This document shows, in pieces, positions 22,283 to 30,861 of a stretch of 32,905 nucleotides of DNA. The first letter of the stretch is position 1, and each line of letters starts with the position of its first letter. This stretch comes from CAZXBB01 sp964638815. Lineage in GTDB: Bacteria; Planctomycetota; Phycisphaerae; Phycisphaerales; SM1A02. The position numbers and the translations under genes were made by a program. Under the pieces are notes generated by a model. It saw only the letters and a program-made list of their open reading frames with translations. It was not told the DNA's origin and ran no database searches. Location of the stretch: assembly GCA_964638815.1 (NCBI GenBank), contig CAZXBB010000012.1, forward strand, positions 1 to 32,905, in the 5' to 3' direction.

Positions 22283-22959
22283 CCGCGAACCGCACGATCC
22301 TCCTGCGCCGTCCCGCGAACCTCTCGGTGGTGGACGGTCCGTTCGTGCCGGCGGGCGCGCCGGGGCTGCTGGACGACGTGGACCGGCGCTGGGCGGCGCT
22401 GCGCCGGCGCAACCCGGCCTACTTCGACAGTTCGCTCTACCACGTGCTCGGCGTGCACCGCAACGGCTGCGGCGGCGCCGTCCTTCACGTGGCGGAGTGC
22501 GCGTACCGCTTCCACGCCGTGCAGGACGACCGGTTCGACCTCGGCGTCCGTCCGCTCGGCGTCAAAGGGATCGTCGTGCGCGGCGGCGCCGTGCTCGTCG
22601 GCAGGCGCGCCGACCATGTCGCCGGCTATCCGGGGCGCTGGGAGTTCGCGCCCGGCGGCGTCGTCGAGCCGGGCGCGCGACCCGGCGCGACGCCCGCGGC
22701 GGCGATCGCGCGCGAGCTGCGCGAGGAGACGGGGCTCACGGCGTCGCGCGAACCGACGGCGATCGCCGTGCTGTACGACGACGTGCTGCGCACCTGGGAG
22801 ATGGTCTTCCGCATCGACGCCGGCCCCGGCGCGGCGGACCGTTCGCCGGAGACCGACGAGTACTCGGTGCTCGAGTGGCGGGAGCCGGGGAGGCTGCCGG
22901 AGGACCTGACGCCGGTGGCCTGCGCGATGGTGCCGATGGTCGAGTCGGTCGTGCGATAG
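22279..22959 (+). CDS. Nudix hydrolase with variant Nudix box
   Basis: A 226-residue protein. The N-terminal 90 residues (LRRRNPAYFDSSLYHVLGVHRNGCGG) lie before a Nudix domain beginning about residue 93 (LGVKGIVVRGGAVLVGRRA). The box reads GGVVEPG (126-132), ARPGATPAAAIA, then RELREETGL (145-153). The metal-binding REUxEExGU half is intact, but four extra residues (ARPG) lie in the first half and the Glu expected just before x7 is Ala137. The catalytic acids E146, E149 and E150 remain. Substrates of Nudix enzymes are nucleoside diphosphates linked to another group; the specific one cannot be read here. GTG 22279 overlaps the aldehyde dehydrogenase stop. Confidence 0.85.
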   Translation: MTANRTILLRRPANLSVVDGPFVPAGAPGLLDDVDRRWAALRRRNPAYFDSSLYHVLGVHRNGCGGAVLHVAECAYRFHAVQDDRFDLGVRPLGVKGIVVRGGAVLVGRRADHVAGYPGRWEFAPGGVVEPGARPGATPAAAIARELREETGLTASREPTAIAVLYDDVLRTWEMVFRIDAGPGAADRSPETDEYSVLEWREPGRLPEDLTPVACAMVPMVESVVR

Positions 22960-23272
22960 CAGTGCCGGTGCGCTTCGGGGCGGTGGCGAGGGCGGCGCCG
23001 GATCCGCCGGATCCGCGGGATCCGCGGGCGACCGCCGGCGATAGCCGGCGCGATAGCCGGAACGACCCGCGGCACGATTGCCGGCACGACCCGCGGCACG
23101 ATAGCCGGCACGATCGCCGGAACGACCCGCGGCCCGGACGCGATCCCGTCCGATCCGGTCGCCGCGAGCCCCGCCGTGCCCCCCCCGGCGCGCGGGCGCA
23201 CGCACGGAACTTCCGTCGCCCCGGGCGGTCTAAGTCTGTCTGAACTCGGGATGCGCCCGCGCGGAGACGGAC
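22960..23272. repeat. Intergenic 9- and 12-bp tandem repeat arrays
   Basis: The 313-base gap has no convincing gene. Three 9-bp GATCCGCSG units lie at 23001-23027. Eight 12-bp units run from 23039 to 23134, alternating CGATAGCCGGCR and CGACCCGCGGCA types. Both strands stay open through the array in some frames because the unit length is a multiple of three, but the products are pure low complexity. After it, 23150-23260 shows only GC-rich DNA. Confidence 0.85.
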
Positions 23273-24640
23273 ATGCACATGCGGTTGTTGATTCCTGTTG
23301 GCCTTGCCGTGACGACACTTGCCGTGACGACACTTGCCGTAACGACCCTTGCCGGCGCCCCGACGATTCGAGCCGAGGGCGGCGACGAGCTCGAACGCTC
23401 GCTCGCGATCCTGCGCGGGCTCGACGCGACGCGGACCTCGGTGAACTACGTGGACCTGCCGCTCGGGGAGGTCCTCGAGGACCTGAACCGATTCCTCGAC
23501 GTGCCGCTGAGCGCGGACTGGGACTCCCTGCTCGCACTCGGTATCGATGCCCGAACCGAGCTCACGCTTCGTCTCGAGGAGGCGCCGCTCGGCACCGTGC
23601 TCGCGGCCGTCGCGTTCCGGCTCGGCACCGGCTTCGACCGCCCGCGGGTCGAGGTGTTCAGGGCCGGCATGCTCGTGCTCACCTCGGACGAGGGGACGGA
23701 GCGGATGCGTCTCACCGACGTCTACGACGTCCGCGACCTCGTGGCGGACGGCCGCGCGCTCGGCGAGCTGCGCCGGACGGCGCCCTCCGGCGCGACCGAG
23801 CCTGGCGCGACCGAGCCTGGCGCGACTGAGCCTGGCGCGACTGACCGCGCCGCGCCAGACGCCGGCGCGCCCGACCCCCGGGCGCCGTCGCCGTCCGACG
23901 GCGAGCCCGGCGTTCGGGGCGTGAACGGCGCGGGCGGCGCGACGACCCGGCCGGGCTGGAGGATTCCCCCCCGCGAGGACGAGACCGACGCGCCCGCGTC
24001 CGCCCCGCCCGCGCTGACCCCCGCGCTGACCCCCGGGCTGACCCCCGCCATGACCCCGGCGATGGAACTGATGATCCTCGTCTGCGAGCACGTGGATCCC
24101 GAGGCGTGGATCGGGTTCGGCGGCACGCGCGCGGTGATCAGCGAGCGCGACGGCGTGCTTCTCGTGAGCGCGGCGCCGACGGTGCACCGCAGCTTCCGCG
24201 ACGTGCTCCGCCGCCTGCGCCGAGCGTGTTCGACCCAGGTCGCCATCGAGGCCGCCATCGTGGACGTGCCGCTTGCGCTCTACCGGCGACTCGAGCGCCG
24301 GCACGAGACCACGAGTGCCGCGTTCGGGGAGGCGCTCCTCGCGGCCGACGAAGCCACCGTGCTCTGGCGCGCCGCGACAGGCGCGGCGGTGGACGAGACG
24401 ATCCGCGTCGAGTCGAAGGGCGACGACGCCACGATCGCGCTCGCGATCCGGCCGACGCTCGACCGCGCGACGGCCATGCTGCGGCTCGAGATCGACGCCG
24501 CCTCGCGCCGGGGCGACGACGAGCGCAGCGTCCGCACGGCGGTCACGATCGCGCACCGGAACGGCGCCGCGACGCTGGAGCTGCCGGCGGCGACGGCGGG
24601 GGAGACGGTGCGATTGCTGGTGCTGCTCCCGCGACGCTAG
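23273..24640 (+). CDS. Short secretin-like exported protein
   Basis: A 455-residue protein with a signal peptide whose core is a threefold LAVTT repeat (ending about residue 32). Residues 50-120 form an STN/secretin N0-like domain (VNYVDLPLGEVLEDLNRFLDVPLSAD, LTLRLEEAPLGTVLAAVAFRLG), then VYDVRDLV. A repetitive Gly-Ala-Thr-Glu-Pro and Leu-Thr-Pro linker follows (about 170-265). Then comes an N1/N3-like domain (LMILVCEHVDPEAW, VISERDGVLLVSAAPTVHRSFRDVLRRLR, QVAIEAAIVDVP). The C-terminus (LPAATAGETVRLLVLLPRR) is a shortened echo of a secretin beta domain; most of the pore region is missing. It may be a secretin relative or partner rather than the pore itself. GGAG lies six bases before ATG 23273. 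Confidence 0.75.
   Translation: MHMRLLIPVGLAVTTLAVTTLAVTTLAGAPTIRAEGGDELERSLAILRGLDATRTSVNYVDLPLGEVLEDLNRFLDVPLSADWDSLLALGIDARTELTLRLEEAPLGTVLAAVAFRLGTGFDRPRVEVFRAGMLVLTSDEGTERMRLTDVYDVRDLVADGRALGELRRTAPSGATEPGATEPGATEPGATDRAAPDAGAPDPRAPSPSDGEPGVRGVNGAGGATTRPGWRIPPREDETDAPASAPPALTPALTPGLTPAMTPAMELMILVCEHVDPEAWIGFGGTRAVISERDGVLLVSAAPTVHRSFRDVLRRLRRACSTQVAIEAAIVDVPLALYRRLERRHETTSAAFGEALLAADEATVLWRAATGAAVDETIRVESKGDDATIALAIRPTLDRATAMLRLEIDAASRRGDDERSVRTAVTIAHRNGAATLELPAATAGETVRLLVLLPRR
23303..23355. repeat. 15-bp repeat encoding the signal-peptide core
   Basis: CTTGCCGTGACGACA occurs at 23303 and 23318, and as CTTGCCGTAACGACC at 23333, with a fourth partial CTTGCCGG at 23348. It encodes the Leu-Ala-Val-Thr-Thr triplication in the signal peptide of the secretin-like protein. 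Confidence 0.9.
23789..23848. repeat. 15-bp repeat encoding the first linker
   Basis: GGCGCGACCGAGCCT and close variants occur four times in tandem (23789, 23804, 23819, 23834), giving Gly-Ala-Thr-Glu-Pro repeats in the linker of the secretin-like protein. Confidence 0.9.
24011..24058. repeat. 12-bp repeat encoding the second linker
   Basis: GCGCTGACCCCC at 24011 and 24023, then GGGCTGACCCCC and GCCATGACCCCG, give Ala/Gly-Leu/Met-Thr-Pro repeats before the C-terminal domain of the secretin-like protein. Confidence 0.9.
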
Positions 24641-24667
24641 TGGTGTGAGCCAGGCGAATCTATGGAG

Positions 24668-24988
24668 CTAGCTCTTCCTGACGTCGAGGAACTTCTCGAC
24701 CGCCATGATGTCCGGGATGATCTGCGGTCGCATCCGGAGCGTGAACGACGCGCCGGGCTCGACCCGCGTGAGGCGCGTCGCCCGGGCCCGGTTGGTCCAC
24801 TCGACACCGGCGCGGACGTAGGTCTTGTTGTCCTGGCGGCGGCGCTGGAGGCTGAGCGCCTTGAGGCCCGCAGCGACCGCCGGCTGGAGCTGCATCAGGC
24901 GCTGGATTGTCTTCTGATCGGCGATGCGGGCGGGCATCTTCCTGATCGTGAAGGTGTAGGTCTGCTGCGGTTCGAGGGTGGCGGTCAT
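24668..24988 (-). CDS. Small protein of unknown function
   Basis: I do not recognise this 106-residue protein. It is soluble, basic and well composed (MTATLEPQQTYTFTIRKMP, KTIQRLMQLQPAVAAGLKAL, FTLRMRPQIIPDIMAVEKFL), without a signal peptide or membrane segment. AGGA lies nine bases before the ATG. The stop is 27 bases from the convergent secretin-like gene. Its upstream region (24989-25189) separates it from the FHA-ATPase gene, with which it shares orientation; a read-through transcript is possible. Coding is supported by the ribosome site, ordinary amino-acid content and AT-richer surroundings, but not by homology I can name. Confidence 0.65.
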   Translation of the reverse strand: MTATLEPQQTYTFTIRKMPARIADQKTIQRLMQLQPAVAAGLKALSLQRRRQDNKTYVRAGVEWTNRARATRLTRVEPGASFTLRMRPQIIPDIMAVEKFLDVRKS

Positions 24989-25140
24989 CGTCTTGGTTCC
25001 TGGCGGAGTGAATCGCAGAGCCTAGCAGGATCGGTGGTGGGTGCCAAGCACGGCGGCGCCGCCGCGGCACCGTCTCCCGGTCCGGGACGTGATGGCCCCT
25101 GCTGCGCCGCCGCTGCCGGGCAGGGCCGGGGAGCGTGCGT

Positions 25141-25169
25141 CCGACCGGGCCGGAAGGGCGCCCGGTCGG
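25141..25169 (-). terminator. Hairpin downstream of the FHA-ATPase gene
   Basis: CCGACCGGG (25141-25149) and CCCGGTCGG (25161-25169) pair perfectly over nine bases with an 11-base loop, 21 bases beyond the FHA-ATPase stop codon. No T-run follows on the minus strand. A second small perfect repeat, TCCCGG-T-CCGGGA, lies at 25075-25087, and the palindrome GGCGGCGCCGCC at 25052-25063. One or more may slow or end transcription. Confidence 0.35.
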
Positions 25170-25189
25170 CGATCGGGGCGACGGACGTC

Positions 25190-26920
25190 TCAGTCCGAGC
25201 CCGACACCCGATCTACCTCGTCGATCGCCGTGTCCCCCTGGGCCACCAGCACGAACCCCGACTGCTGGAGCGTCGTGAAGATGCCCTGGTTCGCGACGGT
25301 CCGCATGCCCTGGATCGTCGGGGACTTCAGGATCACGTCCCGCATCGCATCGGTGATCTCGAGAAGCTCGAAGACCGCACGGCGGCCGATGAAGCCCGTC
25401 CGCAGGCACCGTTTGCACCCCACCGGCACGTAGACCTGCGGGACGCCGTCGAGGTGATGGCCCATCTTCATGTTCTGGGCGGGCGTCGGCTTGATCGGCT
25501 TCTTGCAGTTCGTGCAGAGGACCCGGACCAGACGCTGCGCAAGGATGACGTTGAGGGCGTTCGCGACCAGGTACGCCTCCACGCCGAGGTCGAGCAGGCG
25601 GAAGACGGACCCGAGCGTGTCCTTGGCGTGCACCGTGCTGTAGACGAGGTGACCCGTCATCGACGCCTGCATCGCCACCGTCGCGGTCTCGATGTCGCGG
25701 ATCTCGCCGACGAAGATCACGTCGGGGTCCTGGCGAAGCACGGACCGCAGGATGTTTGCGAACGTGTTGCCCTGCTTGTGGTCGATCGGGATCTGCGTGC
25801 AGCCCTCGAGGTAGTACTCGACGGGATCCTCGATCGTGATCGCGTTGCGCTGCTCGACGTCGATCTCGCGGAGGCAGGAGTAGAGCGTCGTCGTCTTGCC
25901 GCTGCCCGTCGGGCCGCAGGCGAGGAGCAGGCCGGCGTCCTTCGTGGCGACGTTGCGGAGCCGCTCGTACATCCACGGCGCGAGCCCCAATTCGTGGAGC
26001 CGGCTCGGCGCGTTCGAGGAATCGAGCACGCGGATGACGAGCTTCTGCCCGTTCATCGTCGGCGTGAGGCTGACGCGGAAGTCCACGCGGCGACCGGCGA
26101 CCGCGACGGAGAAGTGCCCGTCCTGCACGACGTTACGCTGGCTCGTGTCGATCTCGCAGAGGATCTTGATGACGCCGAGGATGCGCTTGTAGATCGACAT
26201 GCTCAGCTCGACCGCGCTCAGCATGTAGCCGTCTACCCGCAGGCGGATTGCGGCGTTGTCCACGCGCGGCTCGACGTGCAGGTCGGTGGCGCGGGCACGG
26301 AAGCTGGCGAGCAGCATCAGGCGGAACGCGCGGATCGCCTCGCCCCCGGTGGACTCGTCGCTGCCGGTGTCGAGGCCGTCGGCCACCGCCTGGTGCAGCG
26401 TGACCCCCTTGCAGTCGACCAGGCTGATGTCGTTCTCGGTGAACGACTTGTCGAGGCCGGTGTCGATGATCTCCCGGAGGCGTCGCTCGTAGACCGTCTG
26501 CGCGTCCGTGACGGCCTCGTTGAGATCGACGTCGAGCGTCACTGCGGTGAGCAGGTCGTCCTCCTCGTCGTCGCGGCTGGCGGCGAAGTCCGGCGTGTTC
26601 CGGCGCTTGTGCGTGAAGTCCTGCTGCGGATCGATGAACCGCATCTCGATCCCGCCGATCCGGACCACGTCGCCGTTGTCCAGCATCTCGTCGGCGACGG
26701 GGTTCTGGTTGAGCCGGGTGCCGTTGCTCGAGCCGAGATCCCGGACCCGGAACCCGTTCTTGTACGGCTCGATGACGCAGTGGTATCGGCTCGCCAGGTC
26801 GTCCGGAAGGACGAGGGCGTTGTCCTGGTGGCGACCGATCGTGAGGGCCTTCTCCCCAAGCTCGATCCGTTTTCTGCCGCGCGGCAGTGTCACCTCGAGG
26901 TATGGCATACCGATCCCCAT
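25190..26920 (-). CDS. FHA domain-GspE/PilB secretion ATPase fusion
   Basis: A 576-residue protein. Residues 8-75 are a forkhead-associated domain with every key motif: G29-R30, S44-R45-x-H47 and S65-N66-G67, the residues that bind phospho-threonine. An acidic linker (SRDDEEDDLLTAVTLD) follows, then a GspE N2 domain (ATDLHVEPRVDNAAIRLRVDG). The ATPase core has Walker A GPTGSGKT (336-343), Asp box TIEDPVEYY, Walker B DPDVIFVGEIRDIETA, His box TGHLVYSTVHAKD, and two CxxC pairs (CTNC, CKRC). The FHA domain stands where MshEN normally is. It is separate from the gsp run and divergent to pntAA. ATG 26920 or 26908 (MPYLEV) may start it. Confidence 0.92.
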   Translation of the reverse strand: MGIGMPYLEVTLPRGRKRIELGEKALTIGRHQDNALVLPDDLASRYHCVIEPYKNGFRVRDLGSSNGTRLNQNPVADEMLDNGDVVRIGGIEMRFIDPQQDFTHKRRNTPDFAASRDDEEDDLLTAVTLDVDLNEAVTDAQTVYERRLREIIDTGLDKSFTENDISLVDCKGVTLHQAVADGLDTGSDESTGGEAIRAFRLMLLASFRARATDLHVEPRVDNAAIRLRVDGYMLSAVELSMSIYKRILGVIKILCEIDTSQRNVVQDGHFSVAVAGRRVDFRVSLTPTMNGQKLVIRVLDSSNAPSRLHELGLAPWMYERLRNVATKDAGLLLACGPTGSGKTTTLYSCLREIDVEQRNAITIEDPVEYYLEGCTQIPIDHKQGNTFANILRSVLRQDPDVIFVGEIRDIETATVAMQASMTGHLVYSTVHAKDTLGSVFRLLDLGVEAYLVANALNVILAQRLVRVLCTNCKKPIKPTPAQNMKMGHHLDGVPQVYVPVGCKRCLRTGFIGRRAVFELLEITDAMRDVILKSPTIQGMRTVANQGIFTTLQQSGFVLVAQGDTAIDEVDRVSGSD

Positions 26921-27066
26921 GCCGCAATCGACTCCCAAGCGTTGATGATAGCATCCGCCCCCGGCGGCCGAGCCCTCTTCGACCGTCGTTCCGCCGCTCT
27001 TCGCGGTCCATGATACGTCGCGGACGCGGTCGTCCTGCGCGGCCGGAACGGGGGCGAATCCCCATC

Positions 27067-27094
27067 TGTGACCCTCCGCCCGATCTGCTACCCT
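27067..27094 (+). promoter_or_regulatory. Possible promoter of the transhydrogenase operon
   Basis: TGTGAC (27067-27072) and TACCCT (27089-27094) lie 16 bases apart, upstream of GGAGGA (27108-27113) and the pntAA ATG. Both boxes are imperfect. The divergent gap to the FHA-ATPase gene (26921-27118) otherwise shows nothing clear. Confidence 0.3.
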
Positions 27095-27118
27095 GATCGC
27101 CCCCTGCGGAGGACACGC

Positions 27119-28285
<1,167 letters not shown>

Positions 28286-28474
28286 GCGGAAGGCACGAGG
28301 GCACGAAGGCACGGCGCCACGAGGATTCCGGGCCGGCCTGCGCCGAAGCCGCGCCGGGCGCGGGACCGACGCGATGCCCCCGGCACGCCGTCTCACCGCG
28401 CCGCCTCGCCTTCGTGCGTCGCCACGTTTCGACTCCCGCGCCGCGCCATTCATAACCAAGGTCCGGAGCTCCCC
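28286..28474. repeat. GGCACGA-type repeat spacer within the pnt operon
   Basis: The gap between pntAA and pntAB begins with AAGGCACGAGGGCACGAAGG, a run of 8-9 bp GGCACGA-type units, and contains the inverted copy GCCTTCGTGC near 28410. A similar string, CCTTCGTGCCTTC, lies just before fliR near 129. No gene is seen. The stem formed by the distant 10-bp arms could fold in mRNA. Confidence 0.55.
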
Positions 28475-28759
28475 ATGTTCGTACTGCTCCTCACCCTCTT
28501 CGTCCTCGCGATCTTCCTCGGCTTCGAGATCATCACGAAGGTGCCGCCGACGCTGCACACGCCGCTCATGTCGGGGGCCAACGCGATCTCGGGGATCACC
28601 GTCGTCGGGGCGCTGATCGTCGCCGGGCAGAACACGGCCGACGGGTCGTTCCTTCCCGGGTTCCTCGGTTTCCTCGCGGTGACGTTCGCGATGATCAACG
28701 TCGCCGGAGGTTTCGGCGTCACGCACCGCATGCTCGCGATGTTCCGGAAGAAGGGCTGA
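28475..28759 (+). CDS. pntAB: NAD(P) transhydrogenase subunit alpha, membrane part
   Basis: A 94-residue membrane protein with three segments (FVLLLTLFVLAIFLGFEII, ISGITVVGALIVAG, FLGFLAVTFAMINVAGGFGVTHRML). The KVPPTLHTPLMSGANAISGI stretch is the family signature. This is the short alpha-2 subunit of split transhydrogenases, which in the E. coli form is fused to PntA. It supplies part of the proton channel. CCGGAG precedes the ATG, and pntB starts five bases after the stop. Confidence 0.94.
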   Translation: MFVLLLTLFVLAIFLGFEIITKVPPTLHTPLMSGANAISGITVVGALIVAGQNTADGSFLPGFLGFLAVTFAMINVAGGFGVTHRMLAMFRKKG

Positions 28760-28763
28760 GAAC

Positions 28764-30239
28764 GTGGAACTCCATAACCTTCGCGACGCGCTCTACATCG
28801 TGGCCGCCGTGCTCTTCGTGTTCGGCGTCAAGGGCCTGACCCATCCGCGGACCGCGGTGCGCGGCAATCTCCTCGGTCTCTACGGCATGCTGCTGGCGAT
28901 GGCGGTGACGCTCTTCGACGGCGAGCTGCTGCCGGGCTGGTACTGGTGGGTCGGCGGCATCGTGATCGGCGGCGCGATCGGCATCGTCGCGGCGAAGCTC
29001 GTCAAGATGACGGCGATGCCGGAGATGGTCGCGCTCTTCAACGGCTTCGGCGGCATCGCATCGATGCTCGTGGCGGGCGCGGTGTTCCACGACACGATCG
29101 GCGACGCGGAGGTCCTGCGCGCCGAGGCCGGGAAGACGGGCGAGAATCTCGCGATCTGGATGAGCCAGACGCTGCTGCGGAGCGGCGGGGGCGTCGATCC
29201 GATCCAGGTGTACGTCGCGACGGTCGCCTCCGGCATCATCGGCGGCATCACGTTCACCGGCAGCGTGCTCGCGTTCGTCAAGCTGCGTGAGTGGATCAGC
29301 GGCAAGCCGATGACGAACCCCGCGTTCAAGGCCGGCAATGCGCTGTCGCTCATCGGCGCGATCGTGTTCGGCGTCGTGCTCATCATCAAGCCTGACGCGT
29401 GGTGGGCGTACTGGGCTCTCGCGACCTTCGCGCTGATCGGCGGCGTCTTCTTCGTGATGCCGATCGGCGGCGCGGACATGCCGGTGGTCATCTCGCTGCT
29501 GAACTCCTACTCGGGTCTCGCCGCGGCGGCGACCGGTTTCGTCATCAACAACACCGTGCTGATCGTCTCGGGGTCGCTCGTGGGCGCGTCGGGGCTCATC
29601 CTTACGAAGATCATGTGCGTCGCGATGAACCGATCGCTCACGAACGTCCTGTTCGGCGTCATGGCCGAAGTGGGCGCGGGCCCGAGCGCGGACGAGGTCT
29701 ACGCGGGCAAGGTGAAGGCCACGACGCCGGACGAGGTCGCGATGCTCTGCGACGGCATCCAGAAGGTCTGCATCGTGCCCGGCTACGGCATGGCGGTCGC
29801 GCAGGCCCAGCACACCGTGCGCGACCTCGCGAACGTCCTCGAGTCGAAGGGGGCCGAGGTCGTCTACGGCATCCACCCCGTGGCCGGCCGCATGCCGGGC
29901 CACATGAACGTGCTCCTCGCCGAGGCGAACGTCCCCTACGACAAGCTGCTCGAGATGGACGAGGTGAACTCGTTCATGGAGCAGGTCGATCTCTGCCTCG
30001 TGATCGGCGCGAACGATGTCGTGAACCCCGACGCCCGCACGAACCCGCACAGCGCCATCGCCGGCATGCCGATCATCAACGTCGACCAGGCCCACACGGT
30101 GGTCGTGGTGAAGCGCTCCCTGAGCCCCGGATTCGCCGGCATCCCGAACCCGCTCTTCGCGATGGACAACACGCTGATGATGTTCGGCGACGGGAAGAAG
30201 GCCCTGGTCGAGCTTATCGCGGCGCTGAAGGAAGGCTGA
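28764..30239 (+). CDS. pntB: NAD(P) transhydrogenase subunit beta
   Basis: The beta subunit combines a membrane domain (residues 1-300, about nine helices, with KMTAMPEMVALFNGFGGIASML, IGGITFTGSVLAFVKL and SYSGLAAAATGFVINN) and the NADP-binding domain III. The latter includes IVPGYGMAVAQAQH, GIHPVAGRMPGHMNVLLAEANVP, LVIGANDVVNPDAR and NPLFAMDNTLMMFGDGKKAL. At 491 residues it is close to the usual 460-480. With pntAA and pntAB it forms the enzyme that uses proton motive force to make NADPH from NADH. GTG start, five bases after pntAB. Confidence 0.96.
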   Translation: MELHNLRDALYIVAAVLFVFGVKGLTHPRTAVRGNLLGLYGMLLAMAVTLFDGELLPGWYWWVGGIVIGGAIGIVAAKLVKMTAMPEMVALFNGFGGIASMLVAGAVFHDTIGDAEVLRAEAGKTGENLAIWMSQTLLRSGGGVDPIQVYVATVASGIIGGITFTGSVLAFVKLREWISGKPMTNPAFKAGNALSLIGAIVFGVVLIIKPDAWWAYWALATFALIGGVFFVMPIGGADMPVVISLLNSYSGLAAAATGFVINNTVLIVSGSLVGASGLILTKIMCVAMNRSLTNVLFGVMAEVGAGPSADEVYAGKVKATTPDEVAMLCDGIQKVCIVPGYGMAVAQAQHTVRDLANVLESKGAEVVYGIHPVAGRMPGHMNVLLAEANVPYDKLLEMDEVNSFMEQVDLCLVIGANDVVNPDARTNPHSAIAGMPIINVDQAHTVVVVKRSLSPGFAGIPNPLFAMDNTLMMFGDGKKALVELIAALKEG

Positions 30240-30307
30240 ATCGCGACGCTCCGCCGGATTCGATCCGCGGCTGCGTATGGCGGGCCGGGTGTGCCGATAG
30301 AGATGCC

Positions 30308-30814
30308 GTGGCTGGTTCGAGACGATTCGCGTCCCTCGCCCGGCGATGTCCGGGCCGCATCGACGTTCCGGCGCTGCTGCTCGCCGCCGCAGGGTTGCTG
30401 ACCGCCGGCATCGTGCTGCCCGCGCTCGAGACGCGGACGCTGTTCTTCTGGCGCGACGAGTACTCGGTGCTCATGAACGTGGTCGAGCTGCACCGCGAGG
30501 GCAAGGAAGTCGCGGCGATGATCCTCGCCCTGTGCTCGATCGTGTATCCCGCGAGCAAGCTCGTCGCGCTCGCGTTCTTCTGGGTGGCGCCGTTCCCGCA
30601 GCGGTCCCGGTTCCGACTCATCCGGACGCTCCGTCTGCTGGGGCGATGGTCGATGCTCGACGTTTTCGCGATGACCGCCATCGTCGTGGGCAGCTTCGCC
30701 ATCGGCCCCGTGAACAGCACGCCGCGGCCCGGCCTCTACCTGTACGCCGGCGGAATCCTGTGCCTCATGCTCGTGACGCTGCTGATGGACGTCCTGGCGC
30801 GGCGTGTCGCGTGA
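30308..30814 (+). CDS. PqiA-like membrane protein, single domain
   Basis: A 168-residue membrane protein with four hydrophobic segments. The segment LRTLRLLGRWSMLDVFAMTAIVVGSF matches the conserved GRWSMxDVF core of the paraquat-inducible protein A family. VAAMILALCSIVYPASKLVALAFFW and the terminal GLYLYAGGILCLMLVTLLM fit the same fold. It lacks the family's usual cysteine pairs near the start of the domain, so metal binding is not evident. It lies 68 bases after pntB. Single-domain PqiA proteins work with MCE proteins in lipid transport; no such partner is in the window. GTG 30308 start is tentative. Confidence 0.72.
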   Translation: MAGSRRFASLARRCPGRIDVPALLLAAAGLLTAGIVLPALETRTLFFWRDEYSVLMNVVELHREGKEVAAMILALCSIVYPASKLVALAFFWVAPFPQRSRFRLIRTLRLLGRWSMLDVFAMTAIVVGSFAIGPVNSTPRPGLYLYAGGILCLMLVTLLMDVLARRVA

Positions 30815-30861
30815 GCGGGGAGCGCGGATCGCCGACGTCCTCGAGGGACGACATGCGGGCT

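Noticed and set aside
23001..23134. CRISPR-like array
   Set aside because: Units are 9 and 12 bp with no unique spacers; it is a simple tandem repeat.
30293..30300. GCCGATAG as a sigma-28 -10 box before the PqiA-like gene
   Set aside because: There is no TAAA-type -35 about 15 bases upstream and it lies too near the start codon.
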